Shown here: in pieces, positions 28,669-38,130 of the stretch
Numbering within the stretch: the first letter of the stretch is position 1
Layout: each line of letters starts with the position of its first letter
DNA from: Rhodoblastus acidophilus
GTDB lineage: Bacteria; Pseudomonadota; Alphaproteobacteria; Rhizobiales; Beijerinckiaceae
Direction of reading: 5' to 3'
DNA: 64,000 nucleotides
NCBI RefSeq assembly: GCF_900187365.1
Contig: NZ_FYDG01000001.1
Span: 930,001-994,000 of the forward strand
The notes under the pieces: model-generated
Seen by the model: the letters and a program-made list of their open reading frames with translations, nothing else
Told to the model about the DNA's origin: nothing
Databases searched by the model: none
Position numbers and translations under genes: made by a program

Positions 28669-29645
28669 TATGCGCCGCCAATCAAAATGCCGGTGAGCAG
28701 GACCACGACCCCGCCCACCACGATCTGCGCCACCGCCTTGAGGAAGGGCGTGTCCATGTAGCGCGCCCGGATATAGGCGATCGCCCAGAGTTCGACGAAA
28801 ACCACCGCCGCCGCAATCGCCGTGGCGGTCCAGAAGGCGTTGGGCCAGGAATCCGGCACGAGATAGGGCAGCGAATGGCCGAGGCCGCCGAGCGTGGTCA
28901 TGAACCCGCACACCGCGCCGCGAATGATCGGCGCGCCGCGCCCGGTGATCGAGCCGTCGTCGGACAAAGCCTCGGCGAATCCCATGGAAATGCCCGCGCC
29001 GAGCGAGGCGGCGAGGCCCACCAGAAAGGTCGAGAAATTGCTGTGGGTGGCGAAGGCGGCGGCGAACAGCGGCGCCAGCGTGGAGACCGAGCCGTCCATC
29101 AGCCCGGCCAGACCCGGCTGCACATATTGCAGCACAAAGAACCTGTGCGCGGTGCGCCCCTCTTCCTCGCGGGCGCTTTCCGTCAAAATGGCTTCCGACA
29201 GGGCGTTGGCCTTCTCGCCATGGCTGCGCTCGACCAGAGCGAGATCGCCGAGCAGCTTGCGCACGCCGACGTCCTTGGCCGCCTCCGCCGCCTGGATGTA
29301 GAAGCGCTGGGCGTCCTTCTCCATCGCCTCGGCCTGGCTGCGGATCATGTCGAGCGGCAGGTTCTTCAGCAGCCAGGTCGGGCGGCGGCTGTAATAGCCG
29401 CCGACGTCCTCACGGCGGATCGGCGGCAGGTTGCGGCCAAAGCGCGCCTGATAGATTTCCAGCAATTGCCGGCGATGGCCGTCTTCCTCCTCGGCCATCT
29501 CGACAAAAACTTTTGACGTCGCGGGATAGCGGTCGGCCAGTTCCTCGGAGAAGGAAAGGTAGATTCGGCTGTCCTCTTCTTCGGACGCGATGGCGATCGC
29601 CAGGATTTCGCGTTCCGTAAGGTCAGCAAATTTCTTCAGAGCCAA
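28668..29645 (-). CDS. mbfA: Membrane-bound ferritin-like iron exporter MbfA
   Basis: The 325 residues fuse a cytosolic erythrin-type ferritin domain (about 1-165) with iron ligands in SEEEDSRIYLSFSEELA and VEMAEEEDGHR to a VIT1/CCC1-type membrane domain (from about 170) with the conserved GLMDGSVSTLAPLFAAAFAT. In rhizobia MbfA exports ferrous iron and confers iron and peroxide tolerance, and is controlled by Irr. I could not find a convincing Irr box upstream, only an AT-richer stretch at 29680-29695. It is the first gene of a two-gene unit with the phosphoesterase. Confidence 0.93.
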   Translation of the reverse strand: MALKKFADLTEREILAIAIASEEEDSRIYLSFSEELADRYPATSKVFVEMAEEEDGHRRQLLEIYQARFGRNLPPIRREDVGGYYSRRPTWLLKNLPLDMIRSQAEAMEKDAQRFYIQAAEAAKDVGVRKLLGDLALVERSHGEKANALSEAILTESAREEEGRTAHRFFVLQYVQPGLAGLMDGSVSTLAPLFAAAFATHSNFSTFLVGLAASLGAGISMGFAEALSDDGSITGRGAPIIRGAVCGFMTTLGGLGHSLPYLVPDSWPNAFWTATAIAAAVVFVELWAIAYIRARYMDTPFLKAVAQIVVGGVVVLLTGILIGGA

Positions 29646-29742
29646 GTCCCTCTCCTCGCCGCGCGCCTCATCACGCGATTCGTAATTTAGCAGGAATTCG
29701 CCCGCATGATCGAGCGGTTACGCAGGATTGAGGACGCGCCGG

Positions 29743-30279
29743 ATGACATGGGTGGAGATTAGGCGAGAGACGGTTCAGGCTCAAGCGTCCAGACGGGAGG
29801 ACCGCCGGACGCGCTGGCGTCGTTTCTGGCAACGCCTGGTCCGCTTCGGCCAGCAGGGCGCCGGGCTGCTGCTGCGCGCGAAAACCCTGGGCGTGCGCGG
29901 CATGGCGCTCGACGACCGCAATCGCGTCTTCCTGGTGCGCCACACCTATTCGCCGGGGTTCTGCCTGCCGGGCGGCGGCGTCGAGCCGCGCGAAACCGCG
30001 CTGCGCTCGCTGGAGCGCGAACTCGACGAGGAAGGCGGGCTGGTCACGACCGGGCCGGCGCGCCTGGTCGGCTTCTACTACAATCCCCGGCACTCCCCGC
30101 GCGACCATGTGGTGTTCTATGTCGTCCCGGCGCGGCAGGCGCGGCCGCGTCCGCCGGACTGGGAGATCGCCGAATGTGGATTCTTTCCGCTCGACGCCCT
30201 GCCGGAGGACACGACGCCCGCCACCCGCGCGCATATTCAGGAAGCCCTGGGCCTCGCGCCGCCGTCGCTGCATTGGTGA
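29743..30279 (+). CDS. NUDIX hydrolase
   Basis: A 178-residue NUDIX protein hydrolysing a nucleoside-diphosphate-linked substrate. The box is GGGVEPRETALRSLERELDE followed by EGGL, matching G-x5-E-x7-R-E-U-x-E-E-x-G-U. The N-terminal 45 residues are very Arg-rich and unusual. The start at 29743 is chosen over the TTG at 29728 because AGGA lies about 9 bases before it. The gene lies upstream of ppc, whose promoter sits just after its stop codon. Confidence 0.88.
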   Translation: MTWVEIRRETVQAQASRREDRRTRWRRFWQRLVRFGQQGAGLLLRAKTLGVRGMALDDRNRVFLVRHTYSPGFCLPGGGVEPRETALRSLERELDEEGGLVTTGPARLVGFYYNPRHSPRDHVVFYVVPARQARPRPPDWEIAECGFFPLDALPEDTTPATRAHIQEALGLAPPSLHW

Positions 30280-30282
30280 GGC

Positions 30283-30310
30283 TTGCCGACGCCTCCGACT
30301 TTCGTATGAT
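30283..30310 (+). promoter_or_regulatory. Putative sigma-70 promoter of ppc
   Basis: TTGCCG (30283-30288), a 16-base spacer and TATGAT (30305-30310) lie immediately after the NUDIX stop and 43 bases before the ppc ATG. Both hexamers are close to consensus. Confidence 0.55.
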
Positions 30311-30352
30311 GGGGCCGCCGCGCGCCGATGCGGCTTCTGATGCGGAGCGACC

Positions 30353-33109
30353 ATGAACGGAGAGTTCCTCGAAACCGCCGCCGAAAGCGAAGCCGAAAGC
30401 GCCAAACTGGCGCCGCTGTTCGCCGACATCCGCCTGCTCGGGCAGATTCTCGGCGAAACCGTGCGCCAGCAGGAGGGCGAAGAGATTTTCCGCCGCATCG
30501 AGCGGATTCGCAGGCTGTCGGTGGCGGAGACGCGCGGCCGCGCCGTGGCTTCGGCCGATCTCGACGCGCTGTTGCGCGGCCTGACCAATGACGAGGCGGT
30601 GAAGGTGGTGCGCGCCTTCACCTATTTCTCCCATCTCGCCAATATCGCCGAGGACCGCCACTTTCTGCGCCGCCGCGCCGCCCATGCCGGGGAGGCGCAG
30701 CCGGGCGGACTCGACCACGCCTTCGCGCGGCTCAAGGCGGCGGGGGTGACGGAGACGGCCGTCGGGGCGGCGCTCGCCGGGGCCTATGTCTCGCCGGTTC
30801 TGACCGCGCATCCGACCGAGGTGCAGCGCCGCTCGACCCTCGACGCCGAACGCGACATCGCCGAACTGCTGCGCCAGCGCGAATTCCGATGCGGCGACGA
30901 GGAGCTGGCCGAAAACGAGGCGCTGCTCGCCGCCCGCGTCACCCAATTGTGGCAGACGCGCATCATCCGCACCGCCAGCCTCACCGTCCATGACGAGATC
31001 GAGAACGCGCTGCTCTATTACCGCTCGACCTTCCTCAAGCAGATTCCCAAGCTCTACGCCGAACTCGACCGCCGCCTCGGCGCGCCCGCGCCCTCGTTCT
31101 TCCGCATGGGCAACTGGATCGGCGGCGACCGCGACGGCAATCCCAATGTGCGCGCCGACACTTTGGCCGACACCCTGCGCCTGCATTGCGAGACGGTGCT
31201 GCGGCATTACCTCGTCGAGGTGCACCGGCTCGGCGGCGAATTGTCGATCTCCGATCTCGTCACCCCCTGCTCGGACGAATTGAAGGCGCTGGCGGCGCGG
31301 GCGGGCGACCCCAACCCGCATCGCGAGGACGAGTTTTACCGGCAGGCCCTGATCGGCGTTTACGCGCGGCTCGCCGGCACGCTGCGCGCCCTCGCCGGCG
31401 CCGAGGCGATGCGCCATGCGGCGGCGCACGGCGAACCCTACGCCCGGGCGGAGGAGTTCCGCGCCGATCTGTTTATCGTGCGCGAATCGCTCAACGCCCA
31501 CCACGGCAAGGCTCTGGCGGCCGGGCGGCTCGCCGCGCTGATCCGCGCCGTGGACGTGTTCGGCTTCCACATGGCCACCACCGATCTGCGCCAGTCCTCC
31601 GACCGGCATGAGGCCACGCTGGCCGAATTGCTCGCCGCCGTGCGGATCGAGCCGGACTATCGCGGCCTGTCCGAGCCGGCGAAAATCGACCTGCTGCTGC
31701 GCCTGCTGGCCGACCCGCGCCCGCTGCGCGCGCCCGACCGAACCTATTCGCCCGACTGCGTCGCCGAACTGGCGGTGCTGGAGACCGCGCGCGCGTGGCG
31801 GGAAAAACTCGGCCCCTGCGTGATTCGCCACGCCATCATCAGCCATACCGAAAGCGTGAGCGACCTTTTGGAGCTGATGCTGCTGCAAAAGGAATGCGGT
31901 CTCTTGCGCGGGTCGCTGCACGACAGCGAACAGGCCATCCTCGGCCTGATCGTCACCCCTTTGTTCGAAACCATCGAGGATTTGCGCGCCGCCGAACAGA
32001 TCATGCGCGAATTCTACGCCCTGCCGGGGATCGCCGACCTGATGCGGCGCTCCGGCGGCGTGCAGGACGTGATGCTCGGCTATTCCGATTCCAACAAGGA
32101 CGGCGGCTATCTCACCTCCAATTGGGAGCTTTACCGCGCCTCCACCGCGCTGGCCGCCCTGTTCGATTCGCTCGACGGCATGCGTCTGCGGCTGTTTCAT
32201 GGACGCGGCGGCGCGGTGGGGCGCGGCGGCGGCCCGTCCTATCAGGCCATTCTGGCGCAGCCGCCGGGCACGGTGCGCGGCCAGATCCGCCTCACCGAAC
32301 AGGGCGAGGTCATCAACGCCAAATACGCCAATCCCGAAATCGGCCGGCGCAATCTGGAAACGCTGATGGCGGCGGATCTCGAAGCCACCCTGCTCGCCGA
32401 CGGCCAGCGTCCCCCGGCCGAATTTCTGGACACCGCCGCGACGCTTTCCGAAGCCTCGATGCGCGCCTATCGCGCGCTGGTTTACGACACGCCCGGCTTC
32501 GTCGATTATTTCTACGCCGCCACCCCCATCGCCGAAATCGCGGAGCTGAACATCGGCTCGCGCCCGGCCTCGCGCAAGGCGACGCGCCGGATCGAGGATC
32601 TTCGCGCCATTCCCTGGAGTTTTTCCTGGGGCCAGAGCCGGGTCGCCCTGCCCGGCTGGTATGGGTTCGGCGCGGCGGTCGAGCAATTCCTCGCGTCCGG
32701 CGGCGCCCCGGATCTGTTGCGGCGGATGCACGCGGAATGGCCGTTTTTCCGCACGCTGCTGTCCAACATGGACATGGTGCTGGCCAAGGCGGATTTCTCC
32801 ATCGCCCAGCGCTATCGCGACCTCGTCCCCGACCGCGCCCTTGGCGATAAAATCTTCGTCGCCATCGAGGCCGAGGCGGAGCGGACGTTCCGCGCGCTCG
32901 ACGCGATCACCGGCGACCAGGGCCGCCTCGCCGACAATCCCGCTTTGGCGCGCTCGATCGCGCACCGATTCCCCTATATCGCCCCGCTCAACTATCTCCA
33001 GGCCGACCTGTTGCGGCGCTGGCGCGCCGGCGACCACGATCGCAAGGTGCGCATCGGCATTCTCGTGGCGATCAACGGCATCGCGGCGGGACTGCGCAAC
33101 ACCGGCTGA
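30353..33109 (+). CDS. ppc: Phosphoenolpyruvate carboxylase
   Basis: PEPC makes oxaloacetate from phosphoenolpyruvate and bicarbonate, refilling the TCA cycle; in serine-cycle methylotrophs it is also a carbon-fixing step. The 918-residue protein has the catalytic His153 in [13 protein letters not shown], the [18 protein letters not shown] segment, the glycine-rich [15 protein letters not shown] loop near residue 615, and the family C-terminus GLRNTG. Length is normal. A good promoter lies just upstream. A degenerate 57-bp copy of its 3' end is found after the next gene. Confidence 0.97.
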   Translation: MNGEFLETAAESEAESAKLAPLFADIRLLGQILGETVRQQEGEEIFRRIERIRRLSVAETRGRAVASADLDALLRGLTNDEAVKVVRAFTYFSHLANIAEDRHFLRRRAAHAGEAQPGGLDHAFARLKAAGVTETAVGAALAGAYVSPVLTAHPTEVQRRSTLDAERDIAELLRQREFRCGDEELAENEALLAARVTQLWQTRIIRTASLTVHDEIENALLYYRSTFLKQIPKLYAELDRRLGAPAPSFFRMGNWIGGDRDGNPNVRADTLADTLRLHCETVLRHYLVEVHRLGGELSISDLVTPCSDELKALAARAGDPNPHREDEFYRQALIGVYARLAGTLRALAGAEAMRHAAAHGEPYARAEEFRADLFIVRESLNAHHGKALAAGRLAALIRAVDVFGFHMATTDLRQSSDRHEATLAELLAAVRIEPDYRGLSEPAKIDLLLRLLADPRPLRAPDRTYSPDCVAELAVLETARAWREKLGPCVIRHAIISHTESVSDLLELMLLQKECGLLRGSLHDSEQAILGLIVTPLFETIEDLRAAEQIMREFYALPGIADLMRRSGGVQDVMLGYSDSNKDGGYLTSNWELYRASTALAALFDSLDGMRLRLFHGRGGAVGRGGGPSYQAILAQPPGTVRGQIRLTEQGEVINAKYANPEIGRRNLETLMAADLEATLLADGQRPPAEFLDTAATLSEASMRAYRALVYDTPGFVDYFYAATPIAEIAELNIGSRPASRKATRRIEDLRAIPWSFSWGQSRVALPGWYGFGAAVEQFLASGGAPDLLRRMHAEWPFFRTLLSNMDMVLAKADFSIAQRYRDLVPDRALGDKIFVAIEAEAERTFRALDAITGDQGRLADNPALARSIAHRFPYIAPLNYLQADLLRRWRAGDHDRKVRIGILVAINGIAAGLRNTG

Positions 33110-33212
33110 AAATCACTGGCGCTCATGCTCGGCTAAATATAATAATATTGTGACGCTGCGTCGTTGTGGTGCAGCCAACGTCATCCTTTGGTCATTACCA
33201 AAAAAGGAGGGC

Positions 33213-33299
33213 GTGGTTTCACTGTTCCCGATTGCCGTGAAATTAAGCCGAGATTTTAGCAGCCATGAATATGCTATCCTGCGCGTCGCGATCATGTGA
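33213..33299 (+). CDS. Possible 28-codon leader peptide before the sulfotransferase
   Basis: AAAAAGGAGG (33201-33210) is the strongest ribosome site in this stretch, and a GTG at 33213 opens 28 codons ending at TGA 33297-33299, past the presumed sulfotransferase start at 33265 in another frame. It may be a leader peptide giving translational coupling, or a fossil start of a broken gene. The encoded peptide (VVSLFPIAVKLSRDF...) has no recognisable family. Confidence 0.3.
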   Translation: MVSLFPIAVKLSRDFSSHEYAILRVAIM

Positions 33300-34239
33300 C
33301 GATGGCCATGAGACCAGCGTCAACGGCGCAAACGCCTCAGCGTCACAAAACGGGCCGCTGGTCATCCTGTCGCGAGGCCGCTCCGGCAGCACCTACGTCC
33401 AGCGCGTGCTCAATTGCTGCCGGAATTTGTATATATTCGGCGAGCATGATGGCGTCATCGCCTCCCTGGCGCGCGCGCTCGAAGGTTTCGAGCAGCACGG
33501 CGCGGCCGAGAACGCCGACAAGATCCTGACTAAAACCGGTGTTGAAGACAGTTTTCTGGCTTGGGGAACGCCGTTTTCCCACTCCGAGATCGTCGGGATG
33601 ATGGGTGAAACCCTCACGCGCGCCTTTACGGCGCGTCTTCCCGGATCTGACGCGAACACGATCTGGGGATTCAAGGAAATTCGCTATGACGGCGACGATG
33701 TGCGGCGCCTTCATGAGCTGTTTCCCGGACTGCGTGTTCTGATCATCTATCGGGATTTCGAGTCTTATGCGCACAGCGTTCACCGCGCGCATTGGCGCGA
33801 CACTGCGGTGGACGTCACGCACTACAAGAATATTCTCGACGGCTATGTTCAGTTCTACGAATCCGTCCTCGCCGTTTGCGACGAGCTTCAAATTCCATTC
33901 CAGATCGTTTCCTATGACGCGATGAAAGACGACTGGCGCATGATTGTGAAGGCGGTCGAAACCCTCGTTCAGCCTGCCGGCGTCGATGTCGATAGCGCCC
34001 GGGCCGAGGAGGCGGCGCGATTGAACGTCGATTTCTACGACAAGTCTCGCGCGGCGCCCGTCGATCCCGTTCGTTTCGGCGAGCTGATGGCGGGCGCCCT
34101 GGCTGGCGAAAACCGGCGCAGGTTGGAGGCTCTCGCCAAGACCATCCGGCGACGCGAGTTTTCGGCGCAGGGACATAAGCTGGCCGAAGCCTGGGGCTGG
34201 CTGACGACGGCGAAAGACAAGTTGCTGCATCGCGGCTGA
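33265..34239 (+). CDS. Sulfotransferase-family protein
   Basis: The 324-residue protein has the 5'-phosphosulfate loop VILSRGRSGSTYVQRVL near residue 33 and the 3'-phosphate-binding strand VLIIYRDFESYAHSV around 165, the pattern of PAPS-dependent sulfotransferases. It would sulfate a carbohydrate or other small acceptor. The first 29 residues precede the conserved fold and are of doubtful reality; no good ribosome site lies before the ATG. The flanking DNA is AT-richer, and a fragment of ppc follows it, so the gene looks inserted after ppc. The arylsulfatase in this window does the reverse reaction, but no link is shown. Confidence 0.82.
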   Translation: MNMLSCASRSCDDGHETSVNGANASASQNGPLVILSRGRSGSTYVQRVLNCCRNLYIFGEHDGVIASLARALEGFEQHGAAENADKILTKTGVEDSFLAWGTPFSHSEIVGMMGETLTRAFTARLPGSDANTIWGFKEIRYDGDDVRRLHELFPGLRVLIIYRDFESYAHSVHRAHWRDTAVDVTHYKNILDGYVQFYESVLAVCDELQIPFQIVSYDAMKDDWRMIVKAVETLVQPAGVDVDSARAEEAARLNVDFYDKSRAAPVDPVRFGELMAGALAGENRRRLEALAKTIRRREFSAQGHKLAEAWGWLTTAKDKLLHRG

Positions 34240-34249
34240 CGCGCCCTCC

Positions 34250-34315
34250 ATCGCCCTGCTCAACTCTCTGCAGGCCGACCTGTTGCGGCGCCGGCGCGCC
34301 AGCGACGCCGGCTGA
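34250..34315 (+). pseudogene. Degenerate copy of the ppc 3' end
   Basis: Bases 34250-34306 align without gaps to 32978-33034 inside ppc (52 of 57 identical), starting ATCGCC and ending GCGAC. Right after, GCCGGCTGA resembles the real ppc end (ACCGGCTGA at 33101-33109), so the segment is the ppc C-terminus with an internal deletion. It lies directly after the sulfotransferase stop and has no start of its own. Confidence 0.85.
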
Positions 34316-34356
34316 CGCCGCCCCGCGCGAAAAGGCTTACGCAGTGTGCGAAAGCC

Positions 34357-36072
34357 TCACGCCGCGCGAAGGTGCTGCAGCACGGACTGCATTTCCCGAC
34401 CGAGGTGCTCGGTCTGCTCCGACAGGGCGCCGGACGCCGCCAGCAAGCGCTCGCAGGCGTCGCGCGAGAGCGTCGTCGCCTGCTCCACCCTGGCGATATT
34501 GCCGGCGATGGCGTCGACGTCGAGCGAGGTTTGCGACGCATTGGCGGCGATTTCCTGCGTCGCCGCGTTTTGCTGCTCCACCACGCCGGAGATGCTCGCC
34601 GCCAGGCGATTGGCGTTGTCGGTGGTCTCGGCGATGGCGCACATCGAGCGCGAGGCGGTCTGGGTCGCCCGCTGCACCTCGTGCATTTGCGCGCTGATCG
34701 ATTCGATGGCGTTGGCGGTCTGGGTCGCCAGCGCCTTCACCTCCTGCGCCACCACCGCGAAGCCGCGCCCGGCCTCGCCTGCGCGCGCCGCCTCGATGGT
34801 CGCGTTGAGGGCCAGCATGTTGGTCTGCTGGGCGATCTCGCTGATGAGGCGCGTGATGTCGCCGATTTCGTCGGCGGCGACGCTCATCGCCTCGATCTGC
34901 GCCTTGCTCTGATCCGCCTCCTGCGCGGCGGCGGCGGAAGCGGTCTGGGTCTGGGAGAATTGCTGCGCGATTTCCGCGGTCGACGCGCTCAATTGTTCGG
35001 CCGCCGCCGCCATCGCCTGCACCTTGGCCGCCGCCGCCTGGGCGCCGGAGGTGACCGAAGTGGCCTGCGCCGCGCTTTCCTCGGTCGCCTGCAACATCGC
35101 CTCGACCGATTCCTGCAACTGTTGCGCGGCGCCGCCGATGCGGGCGATGACGCCGCCGACCGTCGCCTCGAAATGGTCGCCGAGCGCCAGCGCCTGCGCG
35201 CGCTGGGCCTGCCGCGCCTGCTCCTCCCGCGCGAGATTCTCCTGGCGCAGCCGGCCGTTCTCCTCGAGATTGGTCTGGAACACGGCGACGGCGCGCGCCA
35301 TCTTCCCCACTTCGTCCTTGCGATCCGCAAAGGGAATCGCCCCGACGCTCTCGCCATGCGCCAACAGATCCATCACGCCGGTCATGGCGATGATCGGACG
35401 GGAAATGGCCCCCGCGACGCCATACGCCATCGCCAGACCGCCGCCCAGCGCCAGCGCCGTGGCCAACAGCAGGTTGCGGATGCTGTCGCTCAAGAGCGCG
35501 GCGGTGCTGTCGGTGATGGCGGCCTGATCGGCGCGCAAGGCGGTGACGAGCGCCGAAGCGTCGGCGCTGAGCGCCTCGCTCTGCCGGGTGATTTCCGCCG
35601 CGTATCCTTCGAGCGCGCGGGCCATGGACTGGTCGTCGGCGGCCCCGCCCTGACGCGCCTCGGCCAGCGTGGCGCGCACCTCGAACACATGCGACACCTG
35701 CTGCGCCAGCTCCTGGTTTTTCTGGTCGGCGCGATCGAGCAGCGCGATGCTGGCGGCGCTGACGAAATCCTTGCGCAGCGTCGCCACGTCGTCATTGACC
35801 ACGCCGCCGATTTCCGACGCCTTGTCCATCAGGGCGTCGTCGCCGGTGCGCGCATAGGTCTGGGCGATCAGGCCGTAGGCGCTCATGTCCTGGGACAGTT
35901 TCTCGGCGCGCGCCATCAGCTCCGCCTTGCCGCGATAGTCGGCGAACAGCCCGTCAAGCCGGGACATCGAAGCGTAGGTCCAGGCCGAGGCCGCCGCGAG
36001 CAGCACAAGCATGCCGGCGACGCCCAGAGAAATCTTGGAGAAAATACTGAGATTGGCGATAACCGCGCGCAT
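34357..36072 (-). CDS. Methyl-accepting chemotaxis protein (four-helix sensor, HAMP)
   Basis: A 571-residue chemoreceptor. The first membrane helix (about 10-32) is followed by a roughly 160-residue all-helical periplasmic region, a second helix near 200-225, HAMP, and the cytoplasmic signalling coiled-coil with the hairpin tip [20 protein letters not shown]. Methylation-helix residues are Glu/Gln/Ala-rich. No che gene lies nearby. The C-terminus has no CheR-tether pentapeptide. The upstream gene is divergent. Confidence 0.93.
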   Translation of the reverse strand: MRAVIANLSIFSKISLGVAGMLVLLAAASAWTYASMSRLDGLFADYRGKAELMARAEKLSQDMSAYGLIAQTYARTGDDALMDKASEIGGVVNDDVATLRKDFVSAASIALLDRADQKNQELAQQVSHVFEVRATLAEARQGGAADDQSMARALEGYAAEITRQSEALSADASALVTALRADQAAITDSTAALLSDSIRNLLLATALALGGGLAMAYGVAGAISRPIIAMTGVMDLLAHGESVGAIPFADRKDEVGKMARAVAVFQTNLEENGRLRQENLAREEQARQAQRAQALALGDHFEATVGGVIARIGGAAQQLQESVEAMLQATEESAAQATSVTSGAQAAAAKVQAMAAAAEQLSASTAEIAQQFSQTQTASAAAAQEADQSKAQIEAMSVAADEIGDITRLISEIAQQTNMLALNATIEAARAGEAGRGFAVVAQEVKALATQTANAIESISAQMHEVQRATQTASRSMCAIAETTDNANRLAASISGVVEQQNAATQEIAANASQTSLDVDAIAGNIARVEQATTLSRDACERLLAASGALSEQTEHLGREMQSVLQHLRAA

Positions 36073-36363
36073 GAGGGCGTTCCAGCAGCTTTGGGACTCG
36101 TCCGACGACCGCCCTCATGGCCGCGTCGGAGCAGTGCAGAGCGCGCCAGAATCGTCGCGCTTCGTCGACGCGAAGGCTCCAGTGGAACTCTGCGCGCCAA
36201 ACTTCTTTTAAACCAATGCGTCAGCACCGGTTAACAATATGGAAACGCGCGCCGGATTCCGCGCAACTGCGACTTTGCGGCGCAAGCATCCTAGGGTCAT
36301 CCCCTCCAAGGTGGAACCGCGCCGCGCCTCGGCGGTTCAAACATCCTCAAAGGGAGTCTGGCG

Positions 36364-36600
36364 ATGAGGGCATTCCAACGGATAGCGGTCGCAGCCGTCG
36401 CGACCCCGCTCAGCTTTTTCGGCGCCTTTGCGCAGGGCGTTTACATCGGGCCGGGCGGGGTCGGCATCGACACCGGCGCCCAGCGGCCGGCCGACCGGCT
36501 GGTCCGCGAATATGAGGACGACGACGGCTGCACCGTTCGCGTGATGCGGCATTATCGCCGCGACGGCGACGTCGTGACGCGCCGCGAACGCGAGTGCTGA
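36364..36600 (+). CDS. Small exported protein of unknown function
   Basis: A 78-residue protein with a signal peptide (MRAFQRIAVAAVATPLSFFG to FAQG) and a short mature part that is Gly-rich and then charged (YEDDDGCTVRVMRHYRRDG). A single cysteine pair and basic C-terminus are the only features. GGGAG lies 8 bases before the ATG. Similar short exported proteins with a GxGGVxID core are common in Rhizobiales; none has a known role. Confidence 0.7.
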   Translation: MRAFQRIAVAAVATPLSFFGAFAQGVYIGPGGVGIDTGAQRPADRLVREYEDDDGCTVRVMRHYRRDGDVVTRREREC

Positions 36601-36604
36601 CGCC

Positions 36605-36636
36605 AAACAAAAAGGCCGGAGCGCAGCCCCGGCCTT
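36605..36636 (-). terminator. Terminator of the atp F0 operon
   Basis: AAGGCCGG (36612-36619) pairs with CCGGCCTT (36629-36636) around a 9-base loop; read on the minus strand the hairpin is followed by TTTTTGTTTG. It lies 22 bases after the atpF stop and could also stop the small gene on the other strand. Confidence 0.7.
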
Positions 36637-36658
36637 CCCGCAAACAATGTGAAGACGC

Positions 36659-37135
36659 TCAGTTCACCAGCGTCTTGATGCTGGCGATGCCCTGATCGAC
36701 GAAGGCGGCCTGGTCGGCGGACGCCTTCAGCACGGTCTCGGCGGCCTTGATGGCGGCGTCGGTCGCCGCGGAGCGGACGTCGGCGATCGCCTGGGCCTCG
36801 GCCTGCGCGATCTTCTCGTCAGCCTGCTTCTTGCGGCGGGCGATATAGTCTTCCAGACGAACCTGCGCTTCGTTGGCCAGGGTCTCGGCTTCCGCCTTCG
36901 CCTGCGCGACGATGGAGGCCGCCTGCTGCTCAGCCTGCGCCGTCTTGCCGGCGAAGCTATCGAACAGGGCCTGAGCCTCGGCGCGCAGCCGGGAGGCTTC
37001 GTCGAGTTCGTTCTTGATCCGGTCGATGTGCGAGTCCAGTCCGCGGCCGATCATCTTGTGCACGCCGAGATAGGCGAAATACAGGATAAGAAGGACCGCG
37101 CCGAGCAGGAAATAGAATTCAGCATCAAATTCCAT
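36659..37135 (-). CDS. atpF: ATP synthase F0 subunit b
   Basis: Subunit b forms half of the peripheral stalk that holds F1 to the membrane. The 158 residues have one N-terminal membrane helix (FYFLLGAVLLILYFAYLGVH) and a long Ala/Glu/Gln coiled coil. The start at 37135 is fixed by AGGAGG 5 bases upstream. It follows the b' gene by 10 bases and ends the operon. Confidence 0.95.
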   Translation of the reverse strand: MEFDAEFYFLLGAVLLILYFAYLGVHKMIGRGLDSHIDRIKNELDEASRLRAEAQALFDSFAGKTAQAEQQAASIVAQAKAEAETLANEAQVRLEDYIARRKKQADEKIAQAEAQAIADVRSAATDAAIKAAETVLKASADQAAFVDQGIASIKTLVN

Positions 37136-37145
37136 GATGTCCTCC

Positions 37146-37700
37146 TCAGGCTTTCGCGGCGGCGACGGCGTCGACGACCGCCTTGGGGTCGGCGGCGCGG
37201 CCGGTGATGCGCTGCAGAATGGCGTGGGCCACTTCCACCGCGATGGCGTCGACATTTGCCATGGCGGCGGTCTTTGTCTCGGCGATCTTGGTCTCGGCCT
37301 CGGTCAGCTTGGCGCCGAGTTCGGCTTCGAGCTTGCCGCGGCTGGCGTCGGCGGCGGCGGCGGCCTCCGCATGGGCCTGCTGGCCGAGGGCCTGGGCCTT
37401 GGCCTTGGCCCCGGCCAGAGTCTTCTCATGCGCGGCGGCGGCGGCGGCGGCGGCCTCCTGCGCCTTGCGGGCGGCGGCGAGGTCGTCGGCGATGGCCTGC
37501 TTGCGGGTCGAGAAAATGCCGGCGACGCGCGGCAGGGCGACCTTCGACATCAGCAGATAGAGCGTGCCGAAGATCAGCGCCAGCCAGATCAGCTGAGGCG
37601 CGAAATAGGTCGAATCGAAGGGCGGGAACACATCTTCGTGGGCGGGACCGGCGGGAACCTCGGTTCCGGCGGCGTGCCCTTCAGCGCCTTGCGTGGCCAT
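37146..37700 (-). CDS. ATP synthase F0 subunit b'
   Basis: The diverged second b-type subunit found in alphaproteobacteria, pairing with b in the peripheral stalk. The 184 residues have a 35-residue N-terminal extension, one membrane helix (LIWLALIFGTLYLLMSKVAL) and an Ala-rich coiled coil with runs of alanine around 110-117. The start at 37700 follows AAGGAA with good spacing. Gene symbol usage varies (atpF2, atpG, atpX). Confidence 0.93.
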   Translation of the reverse strand: MATQGAEGHAAGTEVPAGPAHEDVFPPFDSTYFAPQLIWLALIFGTLYLLMSKVALPRVAGIFSTRKQAIADDLAAARKAQEAAAAAAAAHEKTLAGAKAKAQALGQQAHAEAAAAADASRGKLEAELGAKLTEAETKIAETKTAAMANVDAIAVEVAHAILQRITGRAADPKAVVDAVAAAKA

Positions 37701-37812
37701 GGACGTTCCTTGGTCGTCTTGAGGAGCGCTTTCATGCGGAGGCGAGGCCAGCCCGCGAACGAAAACGCGCAAACACCAAACTGAAGCGCGCCAGAACGCC
37801 CTTCAGCAAAGA

Positions 37813-37840
37813 CGCGCCCCGGCCGTGAAGCCGAGGCGCG
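37813..37840 (-). terminator. Hairpin between atpE and the b' gene
   Basis: 37813-37823 pairs with 37830-37840 (11 bp with one mismatch) six bases after the atpE stop. There is only TCTTTGC after it on the coding strand, so it is more likely a partial terminator or RNA-end stabiliser that raises atpE over the downstream genes, matching the high copy number of subunit c. Confidence 0.5.
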
Positions 37841-37846
37841 AAACGA

Positions 37847-38080
37847 TTACTTCGCGACGAACAGCAGGATCAGCGCGATCAGGAAGGCGAAGATGCCCAG
37901 ACCTTCGGCGAGCGCCGTGCCGATGAACACGCGGCCGAACTGGCCGTCGGAGGCGGACGGGTTGCGCAGCGCGCCCGACAGGAAGTTGCCCCAGATCGCG
38001 CCGACGCCGATCGCGGCCGCGCCAACGCCGATCGCCGCGAGGCCGGCGCCGATAAGTCTAGCTGCTTCAGAACCCATCAT
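37847..38080 (-). CDS. atpE: ATP synthase F0 subunit c
   Basis: The 77-residue proteolipid forms the rotating membrane ring. Two hydrophobic helices flank the polar loop [10 protein letters not shown]; the proton-carrying Glu lies in [13 protein letters not shown]. The GxGxGxG-like pattern of helix 1 ([17 protein letters not shown]) is intact. The second of two adjacent ATGs could also be used. Expression is probably boosted by the hairpin downstream. Confidence 0.97.
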   Translation of the reverse strand: MMGSEAARLIGAGLAAIGVGAAAIGVGAIWGNFLSGALRNPSASDGQFGRVFIGTALAEGLGIFAFLIALILLFVAK

Positions 38081-38130
38081 AAGACTCCATTTTATATTGT
38101 GGGCGACTATTTGTTGTTGAGATAAAATTA

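Noticed and set aside
30044-33037. Minus-strand open frame of nearly 1000 codons opposite ppc
   Set aside because: An antisense artefact of high GC; ppc has all active-site motifs.
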